A stretch of 64,000 nt of DNA from Anaerococcus obesiensis ph10 (GCF_000311745.1 NZ_HE978533.1:30087-94086); one strand, 5' to 3'. Positions 7,015-16,344 are shown, numbered from the stretch's first letter. The notes: generated by a model not told the origin, from the letters alone. Numbers and translations are program-made.

Positions 7015-10000
7015 TTATTTTTTTCTTTTTTTAGAAACAAATAGGCCGCCTACAGAACCTGCCAAGATTGTCAAAATACTTGCTGATGAACCTACTCCAG
7101 TTTTAACATTTTTTGATTTATTATTAGCTGGTGTAAGTTTTGCTTTTTTAGAATTTGATGTGATTTCTTTAGCTTTTTCACTTACAAGCTTAGAGCCATC
7201 AATCATATTTTTTGAACCATCTGGATATGTTATTGTTACACTACCATTTTTTGTCACTTCAATGTTGATAGCCTTTGGATTTGATTTTTTAACCTTACTA
7301 GCAATTTCTGCTTTTTCCTTATCAGTCAAATTATTTTTATCTTTAACCAAAGTCTTAGCCGGAATTACTGCTGGATTATTTTGAGCATCTGTTTTATTAT
7401 TTTGTGCTTGTGCCATTTTCTCAACCAAATCGCTAGCATTAATTGTATCCTTAGAATTATCTGGATATGTTATTGTTACATTTCCTTTTTCATCTACTTC
7501 TACTTGTGTATTTTTTGGGAAATTATTTTTGTTTATGTCTTTTATTTTATTTTTAATTTCCTCTTTTTCTTTTTCTGTTAATTTTTCTAAATTATTAACT
7601 TTTATTTTATTTTTTGGAAGTAGTGGATTAATTATTTCAGAAATTGGCATTTCTGGTTTTTCAATTTCTGTTGCAGCACCTTTTGATTCTTGGAAAACTA
7701 ATTTTCCTGATTCAATCATATCCTTTGATTTATCTGGATATGTTACACTTACATTTCCTTTTTCATCCACTTCTACTTGTGTATTTTCTGGGAAATTATT
7801 TTTGTTTATGTCTTTTATTTTATTTTTGATTTCCTCTTTTTCTTTTTCTGTTAATTTTTCTAAATTTTTAACTTTTATTTTATTTTTTGGAAGAATTGGG
7901 TCAATTGTATCAGCAATTGGTTTTTGTTCTAAAGCAGCTAGCATTTGTCTTTTCTTATTAATTTCAAGTCTTAGATTTTTTATTTCCAAATCTAGTCCCT
8001 TAATTTTTTCATCTATTTCTTTTATTTTTTCTCTTAACTCTTTTTCTTTTTCATCTTCAGCCTTTTGTTCTTCTTCTAATTTCAAAAGTTTTTCTTTAAG
8101 AGTTTTTATCTCATTTGCTGTCTTTTCACTTAAAGCCTTGCTAGCATTTTTTTCTTTTTCTAATTCTTCTATTTCTTTCTTATTTGCGTCAATTTTTTCT
8201 TGAATTTTTGCTTTTTCTTCTTCAAGTGCTTTAATCGCTTGGTCTTTGTTGTCTATAGCCTTTAATTTATTTTGTTTTTCTTCAATGCTATTTTGAATAT
8301 TTTTAAGATTTTCTTTTTCAGCATCTACTTCTTCTTTAGCTTTTTCAACAAGTTTTTCTTGTTCTTCTTTTGCTGCTTTAAGCTCATTGACATTTTTTTC
8401 AGTTTCTGGCTTGATTTTCTTTATATCTTCAATCTCTTTTTCTAAACGCTCAATTTTTTTGTCAAGCTCAGCTTTTTTAGCCTCTAAATTTTCATAATCT
8501 TTAAGCTTTTCTTGTTTTTCTGAAATTTCTTTTCCAAGTTTTTCTTTTACTTGTTTTATAATATTTAATGCACTTTCTCCACCAATTTTTTTATTTTCAA
8601 GTTCTTTTATATCTTTTTTTAATTTCTCAATTTCATCAATTACATCTTGTGGTGTTTTATTATTTAATTTTTTTTCTAATTCTTCTTTTTCTTTTTGAAT
8701 TGGTGCTATTTGAGCTTTTTTAGCCTTAATATTTGTTTTTATTTCTTGTATTTGTTTATCAAGTTCTTGATTTTTCTTAGCTAAGTCTATTGCATCTTTT
8801 TTAGCTTGTTCTTTCTTATTTGAAAGTTCAGCAATCTTATTTTGTATATTTGTGTTTTCTTGTTCTTTTTCTTGAATTTGTTTTTTTGAATTTTCAATTA
8901 TTTCATCAAAATTAGGAATAACACCTTGAGGAGGATTACCAGCTTTTTTAGCCTCTTCATAGTTTTGTTTAGCTTCTTTTGTCCTTTCAATATGTGTATT
9001 CAAATTTTGAATATTTCTTTTATTTTCTTCGATTTTTGCTTGTTCGCCTGAAATTTTATTATCAAAGTCTGCTACTTCCTTGCCTTTTTCAGCGATAGTT
9101 GCAGAATTTCTTGTCTTTTCTTCCTCTAATTCTTTTACTTTTTTTTCAAGAGTAGACATTTCATCTTCAATTTTTTTAATTTCTTTTTCTTTATTTTCAA
9201 TGTTTTTATCCAAATCAGTATCATAATCTGGATATTTATCTATCAATTTTTGCAATTCAGCCTTTTTCAATTCATAACTAGCATTAACAACCTTTAATTG
9301 ATCCTCAAACCCTTTTTTATCTACTTCATTTTTCTTTTCTTTTGCTTTCAAATCAGTGATTTCTTGTATAAGGCTTGTCTTATTAGCGATTATATTGTTT
9401 AAACTTTCTTGAATTTTTTCTCTTTCTTCTTTAGCTTTTGGAAGTTCTTGTTCATACTTAGCCAAATCAGCTGTATATCTTTCTAAAAGAGCATTTTCTT
9501 TCTCATAAGCTTTTTTCTTTTTATCTAATTCTTCACTAGATTTTTCTAGGCTTTCCTCAAGTTTTTTCTTTTTATCTTCACTAGCTTTTTCTTTTTCCTT
9601 ATCTTCTTCTATACTTTCTTCAAGAGCCTTCTTATCCTTTGCTGGATCAAAGTTTTTTATATCCTCAATTTCTTTTTCCTTTTTCTCAAGGGCTTTTCTT
9701 AAATTTTCTTTTTCCTCATTAGCTTTTGCTAATTTTTCATCAAAAGATTTAAGAATTTTTTGGTTTTCAGCTTCTTTATCCTCAAGTTCCTTGATTTTAT
9801 TTTTTAAATCATCAATTTCCTTAGCCAACTTGTCATTTTTCTTGGATAATTTATTAGAAAGTTCAGATTTTTCTTTAAGCAAGTCTTCTTTTTCTTTTAA
9901 TTTTTCATCCAATTGCTTTTCTAATTGAGCAATTTCTTTTTTAATAAGAGCAATTTTATTTTCAATTTCTCCCTTACTTTTCATATTTATAGAATTTACA

Positions 10001-10101
10001 TTAAGATTTTCTTCAGCTCTTACCATTTTTCCATTTGAAAAAATAATGCTAGAAGACAAAGCAAGCACCATAGCGTATTTTGCTAATTTTTGTTTTTTCA
10101 T
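7015..10101 (-). CDS. Long coiled-coil surface protein with three C-terminal repeats and a cell-wall-anchor-like tail
   Basis: A 1028-residue protein. Residues 1-29 are a signal peptide ending in SNGKMVRAEE. Residues about 35-740 are an almost uninterrupted coiled coil of Lys/Glu/Leu heptads. Residues about 755-960 hold three repeats of about 60 residues with the core LTEKEKEEIKNKIKD then VEVDEKGNVTITYPD and a final D-x-I-x-x-x-x-LV, like the beta-rich repeats of Gram-positive adhesins. The tail has NVKTGVGSS, a hydrophobic stretch, and KKRKK, which is a sorting-signal layout without LPxTG. It is likely exported and wall-attached. The binding partner is unknown. Direct DNA repeats inside make copy-number change likely. 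Confidence 0.85.
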   Translation of the reverse strand: MKKQKLAKYAMVLALSSSIIFSNGKMVRAEENLNVNSINMKSKGEIENKIALIKKEIAQLEKQLDEKLKEKEDLLKEKSELSNKLSKKNDKLAKEIDDLKNKIKELEDKEAENQKILKSFDEKLAKANEEKENLRKALEKKEKEIEDIKNFDPAKDKKALEESIEEDKEKEKASEDKKKKLEESLEKSSEELDKKKKAYEKENALLERYTADLAKYEQELPKAKEEREKIQESLNNIIANKTSLIQEITDLKAKEKKNEVDKKGFEDQLKVVNASYELKKAELQKLIDKYPDYDTDLDKNIENKEKEIKKIEDEMSTLEKKVKELEEEKTRNSATIAEKGKEVADFDNKISGEQAKIEENKRNIQNLNTHIERTKEAKQNYEEAKKAGNPPQGVIPNFDEIIENSKKQIQEKEQENTNIQNKIAELSNKKEQAKKDAIDLAKKNQELDKQIQEIKTNIKAKKAQIAPIQKEKEELEKKLNNKTPQDVIDEIEKLKKDIKELENKKIGGESALNIIKQVKEKLGKEISEKQEKLKDYENLEAKKAELDKKIERLEKEIEDIKKIKPETEKNVNELKAAKEEQEKLVEKAKEEVDAEKENLKNIQNSIEEKQNKLKAIDNKDQAIKALEEEKAKIQEKIDANKKEIEELEKEKNASKALSEKTANEIKTLKEKLLKLEEEQKAEDEKEKELREKIKEIDEKIKGLDLEIKNLRLEINKKRQMLAALEQKPIADTIDPILPKNKIKVKNLEKLTEKEKEEIKNKIKDINKNNFPENTQVEVDEKGNVSVTYPDKSKDMIESGKLVFQESKGAATEIEKPEMPISEIINPLLPKNKIKVNNLEKLTEKEKEEIKNKIKDINKNNFPKNTQVEVDEKGNVTITYPDNSKDTINASDLVEKMAQAQNNKTDAQNNPAVIPAKTLVKDKNNLTDKEKAEIASKVKKSNPKAINIEVTKNGSVTITYPDGSKNMIDGSKLVSEKAKEITSNSKKAKLTPANNKSKNVKTGVGSSASILTILAGSVGGLFVSKKRKK
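7458..7893 (-). repeat. 163-base direct repeat within the surface protein gene
   Basis: Bases 7458-7620 and 7731-7893 match with only a handful of differences at an offset of exactly 273 bases (91 codons). They encode the first two C-terminal protein repeats. A third protein repeat (about 7180-7350) is diverged at the DNA level, so the first duplication is recent. Confidence 0.8.
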
Positions 10102-10138
10102 AATTTATACCTCATCTTTTATATTGTATTAGTTTTGT

Positions 10139-10166
10139 TTTATACATTATTTTCATATCTTACCAA
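10139..10166 (-). promoter_or_regulatory. Probable promoter of the surface protein gene
   Basis: On the minus strand TTGGTA and TATAAA are separated by 16 bases, about 40 bases before the ATG at 10101. Confidence 0.45.
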
Positions 10167-10458
10167 AATATTTCTAAAGTGTCAACAAAAAATTTTCAAG
10201 AAAGTTTATTGATTTAATTTAGCAAACTTAATAGGTGTATGTTAGTAAATATGAGCTTTTTGTGAAATAAAAATGTAAGAAATGTGAGGGATTTTTTAAA
10301 TAGCAAAAGCAAAATTTGATTTTTAAATAAATATATCTAAAATTTACTCTGGGGAGAAAAAAATATTTGAAATTTTAAAAATAAAAATAAATAAAAATTA
10401 TTTATTAGAAAATTTCAAGTTGTTAATAGAATTTTTTGTGAATTTTTAAAAAATTTTC

Positions 10459-10484
10459 AAAAAAAGAAAGTGCAAGCACTTTCT
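10459..10484 (-). terminator. Hairpin with T-tract on the minus strand
   Basis: AGAAAGTGC and GCACTTTCT form a perfect 9-bp stem with a 2-base loop. On the minus strand it is followed by a run of T, so it could end transcripts coming from the small gene at 10860 and the repeat element. Confidence 0.55.
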
Positions 10485-10508
10485 CAGACTGTTGACAAAC
10501 TAAAAAAA

Positions 10509-10664
10509 TATCCATTTCGAGCGAACGTAGTGAGTCGAGAAATCTCATGAGATCTCTCCGTGCGTTCGTTTCACTCACACTAAAACTCATTTATTTCGCA
10601 AACTTTTTCGTGATTTTTCACTTAGTTTTAGGGATGATTGTGCTAAATGAAGGCACAATCATCT
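10509..10664. repeat. Dispersed intergenic repeat element with internal hairpins
   Basis: This stretch is more GC-rich than its surroundings. It contains the palindromic GAGAAATCTCATGAGATCTC (about 10536-10557), a CGTTCGTTTCACTCAC stretch, and a perfect 11-bp hairpin, GATGATTGTGC with GCACAATCATC (10633-10663). A partial inverted copy occurs near 29222-29272. The rest of the gap from 10102 to 10508 is AT-rich and holds no gene I can see. Confidence 0.55.
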
Positions 10665-10683
10665 AGTCGAGATGGACTGTAGA

Positions 10684-10860
10684 TTAATCTCTATTTTTTC
10701 CTGTAAACTTTTTTATACAAAAATATACAATAGCAAAAGTAAAGTAACTTATACTTGCATTTGTGTTATAAAAATCAATATCCAAAATCAAGTTTAAAAT
10801 TAAAGTTATTAGAAAAACTCCACCCATTACTGTTAATGTTTCATTTAGAGGATTTTTCAT
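10684..10860 (-). CDS. Small membrane protein, 58 residues, function unknown
   Basis: An open frame reads MKNPLNETLTVMGGVFLI at its start, has two hydrophobic segments (about residues 10-27 and 34-49) and ends in a basic tail, KKFTGKNRD. GGGAGATGA lies about eight bases before the ATG. It stands alone between the sigma-factor operon and a dispersed repeat. I do not recognise a family. The ribosome binding site and the clean hydrophobic pattern are the only support. Confidence 0.45.
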   Translation of the reverse strand: MKNPLNETLTVMGGVFLITLILNLILDIDFYNTNASISYFTFAIVYFCIKKFTGKNRD

Positions 10861-10993
10861 AAAATAGTCATCTCCCTTATTTTCTATAAAATAATATCAG
10901 AATTATTTTATCGTAACAACTTCCTATTAGAAACCTACCCGTTATGAGCTTGTTCAAACATTTAATATTTTTAGAGATTATTTTTGTGAATTT

Positions 10994-11020
10994 AAAAATC
11001 GTGCCAGTGGCACGATTTTT
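10994..11020 (-). terminator. Terminator of the gltX-to-sigma operon
   Basis: AAAAATCGTGCC pairs perfectly with GGCACGATTTTT around a 3-base loop. It lies just behind the stop codon of the sigma factor gene. Confidence 0.85.
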
Positions 11021-11022
11021 AG

Positions 11023-12024
11023 CTAGTCTTGATCGCTGTATTGTTTTAGTTTTCCTAGGGCTTGATTTTCTATTTGTCTTATTCTTTCTCTGGATAGATT
11101 ATAAATTGTTCCTATTTCTTCTAGGGTTTTTGGTTTTTCGTTATCCAAACCGTATCTATAAATTATTATTTGTTTTTCTCTATCTGAAAGTTGATCCAAA
11201 GCTTTCATTAGGAAATCTTCCATATCTTTTTTTAGGATTTGATCGTCTACTGGAATTGAATCGTCTCCTACCATATCCATCAGCTCATCGCCTGTTGAAT
11301 CTTCTGAGTCAAGATTTATGTTTAGGCTTGTTGAATTTACTTGATTTCTGTTTATCAAAAATAAATCGTCGGCTTGTTTTTTGTCGATTCCTTCTTGTTT
11401 TAAAATCTTGTATAATTCTTCTTCGCTTGCTTCTGGATTTGCTTTTAATATTTGTTTTAATTTGTTTAATTTTAAATATTTTCCAGCTGGTATTCTTATT
11501 GTATGACCTTCTTTGTTGATTGCTTTTCTTATTGCTTTATCAATCCACTTGTAGGCGTAGGTTGTAAATTTGTATCCTAATGTTAGATCAAATTTTTCTG
11601 CAGCCCTTATCATTCCAAGCATGCCTGATTGGACTAAATCTTCAAGTTCAAGGTCGTTTCCATGTGAGCGATAAAAATATGAAGCCCTGCTTCTGACTAA
11701 ACCTTGGTTTTTATCTACTAAGGCTCCAAGGGCATTTTGATTTCCTTCTTGAAATTGTTCTACAATTTGCTCATTTGTTAAATCAGAAAGCCTAATTATG
11801 TCAGATCTTTGCCTTGCAACGATAGAATTTTTTATTTTTTTTCTATCTTCTTCCTCTTCTATTTCCAGTTCTTCATCTTCCAAAAACTGTTCAAATTCTT
11901 CTTTTTCATCTTCTGTTAAGCCCTTATAAATTTTTTGGGCTTGTTTTTCATCAATATCATCTTCATCGAAAAAATCTTTAAATTTTTCAAAGACTTCTTC
12001 GTCATTAAAATCTATTTTATCCAT
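11023..12024 (-). CDS. Sigma-70 family RNA polymerase sigma factor
   Basis: A 333-residue sigma factor. The first 70 residues are very acidic. Region 2 (about 90-165) contains DLVQSGMLGMIRAAEKFD and GYKFTTYAYKWIDKAIRKAI, the core-binding and -10 recognition helices. Region 3 (about 168-235) contains RIPAGKYLKLNKLKQIL. Region 4 (about 270-330) contains LSDREKQIIIYRYGL and TLEEIGTIYNLSRERIRQIENQALGKL, the -35 recognition helix-turn-helix. Region 4 is RpoD-like, but the protein is short and lacks a typical region 1.1. It closes the gltX-cysS-rlmB-rae1 operon, where many Bacillota have sigH. It may be a second, group 2 sigma factor or a replacement of sigH. Confidence 0.85.
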   Translation of the reverse strand: MDKIDFNDEEVFEKFKDFFDEDDIDEKQAQKIYKGLTEDEKEEFEQFLEDEELEIEEEEDRKKIKNSIVARQRSDIIRLSDLTNEQIVEQFQEGNQNALGALVDKNQGLVRSRASYFYRSHGNDLELEDLVQSGMLGMIRAAEKFDLTLGYKFTTYAYKWIDKAIRKAINKEGHTIRIPAGKYLKLNKLKQILKANPEASEEELYKILKQEGIDKKQADDLFLINRNQVNSTSLNINLDSEDSTGDELMDMVGDDSIPVDDQILKKDMEDFLMKALDQLSDREKQIIIYRYGLDNEKPKTLEEIGTIYNLSRERIRQIENQALGKLKQYSDQD

Positions 12025-12113
12025 ATAACCACCATAATTGATCTGCCTAAGCAGCCAAGTTCTTATAAAAATGATTTAAATTTTTATAAATTGAATTTAT
12101 CTACCTTTACCAT

Positions 12114-12638
12114 TTATTTTTCCAAGTCTTTTTTTATATCATCAAGTTTTTTTATTATTTGATCTGATAAGGGAAATTGCTTGAAATTATTTGAGAAATC
12201 TTTTTTTTGATTTCTTTTTATTTTTACCCTCTTATTTAAAAGATCATTCCTAAGCTCAAGGGCAGTCATCCTGCTTGCTCCTCTTTCGAAAGCAAGTGAT
12301 TGAATTTGCCCATCGTCGGTTACAACTTTTACATTGTGACGACGTGCATATTTGTTTGTCATTTTTTCAATGTAGGTATCTGCTGTTTGAAATTTTTTGG
12401 TATAGACTATTTCTATGCCTAGTTTTTCAAATATATTTTCTTTTTCACCGTCTGAATTGTAGGCATCAAAGACTACAATAACTTTTTCATTTGAAAGGGA
12501 TGCGTATTCTGCCATCTCGTCTATTAATTTTTCACGAGCAAGCTCTAGGGAATTTTCTTTTATATGAATTAATTCAGGCCAAGAATTTATTATGTTATAG
12601 CCATCAACATAGGTTATATTTTTTTTAGTTAAAGCCAT
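12114..12638 (-). CDS. rae1: NYN-domain endoribonuclease, Rae1/YacP family
   Basis: A 174-residue PIN-like NYN domain with the acidic positions in YVDGYNIINSWPEL, VVFDAYN, TADTYIEKM and VVTDDGQIQ, as in Bacillus YacP. Rae1 enters the ribosomal A site and cleaves translated mRNAs in a reading-frame-dependent way. The length and the place directly after rlmB match the family. It overlaps rlmB by 14 bases. The Lys-rich C-terminus after residue 130 may help RNA or ribosome contact. Confidence 0.85.
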   Translation of the reverse strand: MALTKKNITYVDGYNIINSWPELIHIKENSLELAREKLIDEMAEYASLSNEKVIVVFDAYNSDGEKENIFEKLGIEIVYTKKFQTADTYIEKMTNKYARRHNVKVVTDDGQIQSLAFERGASRMTALELRNDLLNKRVKIKRNQKKDFSNNFKQFPLSDQIIKKLDDIKKDLEK

Positions 12639-13338
12639 TTTGTCTTAGACTTTCATAGATTGCGATTGCACTTGCTACCGATGCGTTTAATGAATTTATT
12701 TTGCCAAGCATTGGTATTTTTATTAGTCCATCGCAATTTTCTCTTACAAGTCTTGAAAGTCCCTTTCCTTCATTGCCAACAACTAGGGCAATTTTTCCTG
12801 TAAGATCTGTTTGGGTAATATCTCCTTCTGCTTCTCCAGCTAGTCCATAAACCCAAAAATTTTCTTTTTTTATTTCTTTTATGGCCCTATTTATATTCTT
12901 AACCATGGCTATATCAATGTTATTGATTGCACCTGCACTTGTTTTGTAAACTGTTGAATTTACTTTTGCAGATCTTCTTTCTGAAATAATTATTCCATCA
13001 AATCCAAAGGCCTCTGCACTTCTAATTATTGCACCAAGATTGTGAGGATCTTCTATTTGGTCTAGAATCATTAATCTTTTTTTATCTTTTAAATCATCAA
13101 GGTCCTTGTATTTGTAATCTTCTACTTCAATTTCAACACCTTGGTGGTTGCCAGAAATTTTTGAAAAATAATCCTTGTCTTCATAAAAAATCGGAATATT
13201 TTTATCTTCTAATTTATTTATAATTTTATCAATTAGCTTGTGATTTTTGCCTTTATTATTTAAAATATGAGCTTTTTTTATATTTTCTCCTGCATCAATG
13301 GTTTCAAGTACAGATTTTCTTCCATATATACTTGCCAT
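12625..13338 (-). CDS. rlmB: 23S rRNA (guanosine-2'-O-)-methyltransferase RlmB/TrmH family
   Basis: A 237-residue SPOUT methyltransferase. The N-terminal substrate-binding domain (about 1-80) starts IYGRKSVLETI. The catalytic domain shows LDQIEDPHNLGAIIRSAEAFG (motif 1, with the catalytic Arg), VVGNEGKGLSRL (motif 2) and IPMLGKINSLNASVASAIAIYE (motif 3, the SAM knot). It methylates G2251-type positions of 23S rRNA using S-adenosylmethionine. Its ATG shares one base with the cysS stop (TAATG), so translation is coupled. mrnC, which lies between cysS and rlmB in Bacillus, is missing here. Confidence 0.92.
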   Translation of the reverse strand: MASIYGRKSVLETIDAGENIKKAHILNNKGKNHKLIDKIINKLEDKNIPIFYEDKDYFSKISGNHQGVEIEVEDYKYKDLDDLKDKKRLMILDQIEDPHNLGAIIRSAEAFGFDGIIISERRSAKVNSTVYKTSAGAINNIDIAMVKNINRAIKEIKKENFWVYGLAGEAEGDITQTDLTGKIALVVGNEGKGLSRLVRENCDGLIKIPMLGKINSLNASVASAIAIYESLRQNGFN

Positions 13339-14756
13339 TATTTAAGCTCCCACTTGGTTCCTTCTCTGGTATCTTTGATTAAAATTCCCATTTCAGAAAG
13401 TTTATCACGAATTTGGTCAGCTTTAGCAAAATCTTTTGCTTTTTTCGCTTCTTTTCTTTCTTCAATTAATTTATTTATCAAATCTTCATCAAGAGAGTCA
13501 TCTGTTTTTTTCCTATTTTCTATTCCAAGAACATCTTCAAGTTTTATAAATAAATCTCTAGTTTTTTCTACAAATTCTTTTGAAGAATTTTCATCTAGTT
13601 TGGTATTAGCAAATTTTGAAATTTCAAATAAAACTGTAAGGGCATCTGCAGTGTTTAGGTCATCATCCATAACTTTTCTAAAATTATTTTCAAAATTATC
13701 AAGCTCTCTTACCAATTCTTTTTCTTCATCTTTTAAATTTCCACTTGCTTTTTCTAAGAGATCGTCCATCCTAAATTTGGCATTGTTTAATCTTTCTAGG
13801 GAATTTTTTGCTTGCTCTATTATTTCTCTTGTGAAATTTATTGGAAGTCTATAGCTTGCAGACAAAAGCCAAAATCTTACAACCATAAGGTCGTATTCTT
13901 TTTTAATATCGTGTAGGGTAAAGAAATTTCCCAAAGACTTGCTCATTTTGGTTCCATCAACTTGGATCATGCCGTTGTGCATCCAATAATTTGCAAATTT
14001 TTTGCCTGACCTTGTTTCTGATTGGGCAATTTCATTTTCGTGATGAGGGAATTGTAAATCTTCTCCACCAGCATGAAGGTCAATTGTTTCTCCCAATATT
14101 TTTTTACTCATGGTTGAACATTCTATATGCCAGCCCGGTCTACCCTTGCCCCAAGGAGAATCCCAAGAGATTTCTCCCTCTTTTTTTGTAGCTTTCCATA
14201 GGGTAAAATCCATAGGATTTCTTTTTTTGCCCTTGTCCTTATCATCTAATCTGTTTGATGCGCCTTCTCTTAAATCTTCAATATTTTTTCCAGAAAGATG
14301 ACCATAATCTTTTGCTTTTGAAATATCAAAATAAACATCTCCATCAGATTCGTAGGCACAATCCTTATCCACCAATTCTTTTACAAATTCTATAATATCA
14401 TCGATAGTTTCTGTAGCTTTTGGGTGAATGGTCTGATCTTCATCAAGATTTAAATCTTTTGCATCTTCCATATAAGCTTTTATATACTTATCTGTAACTT
14501 CCTTAGTTGATATTTTATCTTTAATGGCCTTGTTTATAATTTTATCGTCAACATCTGTAAAATTTACAACATATTTTACGTCATTGCCAAGATATCTTAA
14601 ATACCTTCTCATTGTATCAAAAATTACCAAAGGACGGGCGTTTCCTATGTGCATATAATCATAAACTGTTGGGCCGCATACATACATTCTTACCTTATTT
14701 TCATCAATTGTCTTGAAATCTTCTTTTTGTCTTGTGAATGTATTATATATTTTCAT
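13338..14756 (-). CDS. cysS: Cysteinyl-tRNA synthetase
   Basis: A 472-residue class I aminoacyl-tRNA synthetase that charges tRNA-Cys. It shows the HIGH-type motif in CGPTVYDYMHIGNARP, the zinc site (Cys 28, Cys near 208 in HIECSTMS, and HHENE), and KMSKSLGNFFTLHD. The C-terminal DALR helical domain and the Cys-specific C-terminal end (KADQIRDKLSEMGILIKDTREGTKWE) are complete. It is the usual length and lies one base after gltX, in the classical gltX-cysS-rlmB order. Confidence 0.96.
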   Translation of the reverse strand: MKIYNTFTRQKEDFKTIDENKVRMYVCGPTVYDYMHIGNARPLVIFDTMRRYLRYLGNDVKYVVNFTDVDDKIINKAIKDKISTKEVTDKYIKAYMEDAKDLNLDEDQTIHPKATETIDDIIEFVKELVDKDCAYESDGDVYFDISKAKDYGHLSGKNIEDLREGASNRLDDKDKGKKRNPMDFTLWKATKKEGEISWDSPWGKGRPGWHIECSTMSKKILGETIDLHAGGEDLQFPHHENEIAQSETRSGKKFANYWMHNGMIQVDGTKMSKSLGNFFTLHDIKKEYDLMVVRFWLLSASYRLPINFTREIIEQAKNSLERLNNAKFRMDDLLEKASGNLKDEEKELVRELDNFENNFRKVMDDDLNTADALTVLFEISKFANTKLDENSSKEFVEKTRDLFIKLEDVLGIENRKKTDDSLDEDLINKLIEERKEAKKAKDFAKADQIRDKLSEMGILIKDTREGTKWELK

Positions 14757-14757
14757 A

Positions 14758-16239
14758 TTAAAAATTTTCCTTAACGTAATTTAATCTGTCGATCATTTTT
14801 TCCTTGCCCATAATTACAAAGGCATTTACAAGTTCTGGTCCGTGAACATTTCCTGTAAGTCCTGCCCTAACTGGGAACCATAAATTCTTTCCTTTTATTC
14901 CTGTTTCTTTTTGGATAGATTTCATTATGGTTTTTGCAAAGTCTAGGTCAACTTCATCAACTTCTTCAAGTTTTCCAATAAAGGCATCAAATAAAGTTTT
15001 AGCATCATCAGTTTTTATAGCTTCAACCGCTTCATCAGTCCATTTCATATCTTTATCATCTACATAATAAACATATGCCTCATCCTTGATGTCAGAAAAT
15101 TTATCAATTGCTGATTGCCAAGTTGCTGCAAGAAGATTTAATTTTTCTTCTGGATAATCTTCGCCGAAAAATCCTGCTTCAATACAATATGGTTTAATTG
15201 CAGCTGCTAAATCTTCAACGCTCATTTCCCTTACATAATGACCGTTAACCCAATCAAGTTTTCTTACATCAAAAACTGCTCCGGTTTTATTTACCCTATC
15301 AAAAGTAAATTGGTCAGCAAGTTCTTTCATTGTAAAAATTTCTTCTTCACTATCAGGTGACCATCCCAAAAGAGCCAAATAATTTATAAGTCCTTCTGGT
15401 AAATATCCTCTTTCGATGAAATCTTCAACCATTCCATCTCCATTTCTCTTAGAATATTTTTTGTGATCTTTATTTAAAACTGTAGGAAGGTGGATATATT
15501 CTGGAGCTTCCCATCCAAAAGCTTGGTATAAAAATACGTGTTTTGGAGTTGAAGAAATCCATTCATCCCCTCTTACAACGTGAGTGATTCCCATTTCGTG
15601 ATCGTCAACAATAACTGCAAAATGATAAGTTGGATATCCGTCTTCTTTTATTAAAACTTGGTCATCCATATCATTTGTATTAAAGGTGATTTTTCCCTTA
15701 ATTCTATCTTCAAAAGAAATATCTGTATCTTTTGGAAGTTTTAATCTTACAGTATATTTTTCTCCGTTAGCAATTTTTTCTTTTGCTTCTTCTAGTGTTA
15801 ATGAACGACAAAGTCCATCATATTTTGGAGTAAGACCATCAGCTTTTTGTCTTGCTCTTAAATTGTCAAGTCTTTCTTTTGAGCAAAAACAATAATAAGC
15901 CTTGCCTTCTTCGATTAATTTTTCAATATATTTATCATAAATTCCAGCCTTAACCCTATCAGATTGGATATAAGGACCGCAATTTCCTTTTTCGGTAATT
16001 TCTCCATTTTCATCAAGCATAACACCTTCGTCAATTTCAATTCCTGACCATTTTAAAGTCTTCAATAAATTTTCCAAGGCTCCTTCAACAAATCTGGTTC
16101 TGTCTGTATCTTCAATTCTTAAAAGCATTTTTCCACCAGTATGTCTTGCATAAAGGTAATTAAAAAGTGCTGTTCTAAGTCCACCGATGTGGAGGTAACC
16201 CGTTGGTGATGGTGCAAATCTAACTCTTGTTTCTGTCAT
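14758..16239 (-). CDS. gltX: Glutamyl-tRNA synthetase
   Basis: A 493-residue class I synthetase. RFAPSPTGYLHIGGLRTALFN holds the HIGH-like motif, and KYSKRNGD corresponds to KMSKS. A CYYCFCSKE-type Cys pattern near residue 105 fits the zinc-binding or degenerate zinc region. It charges tRNA-Glu and, in many Bacillota lacking GlnRS, also tRNA-Gln for the GatCAB route. It is the first gene of the operon, with AGGAGG seven bases before the ATG and a TATAAT-like box at about 16265-16275. No T-box leader was seen in the 300 bases upstream. Confidence 0.96.
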   Translation of the reverse strand: MTETRVRFAPSPTGYLHIGGLRTALFNYLYARHTGGKMLLRIEDTDRTRFVEGALENLLKTLKWSGIEIDEGVMLDENGEITEKGNCGPYIQSDRVKAGIYDKYIEKLIEEGKAYYCFCSKERLDNLRARQKADGLTPKYDGLCRSLTLEEAKEKIANGEKYTVRLKLPKDTDISFEDRIKGKITFNTNDMDDQVLIKEDGYPTYHFAVIVDDHEMGITHVVRGDEWISSTPKHVFLYQAFGWEAPEYIHLPTVLNKDHKKYSKRNGDGMVEDFIERGYLPEGLINYLALLGWSPDSEEEIFTMKELADQFTFDRVNKTGAVFDVRKLDWVNGHYVREMSVEDLAAAIKPYCIEAGFFGEDYPEEKLNLLAATWQSAIDKFSDIKDEAYVYYVDDKDMKWTDEAVEAIKTDDAKTLFDAFIGKLEEVDEVDLDFAKTIMKSIQKETGIKGKNLWFPVRAGLTGNVHGPELVNAFVIMGKEKMIDRLNYVKENF

Positions 16240-16344
16240 AAGTCCTCCTTAAAAATATCACTTTTATTATATAATATCTCGACTAATTTATAAACTTATA
16301 TTTTTTTGAAATTTTTCACATTTTTTAAAAATAGCGAAAACGAA

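Noticed and set aside
7160-8203. Long plus-strand frames opposite the surface protein gene
   Set aside because: They are antisense shadows of the Lys/Glu-rich coiled coil, giving Phe/Ser/Leu-rich strings without start signals.
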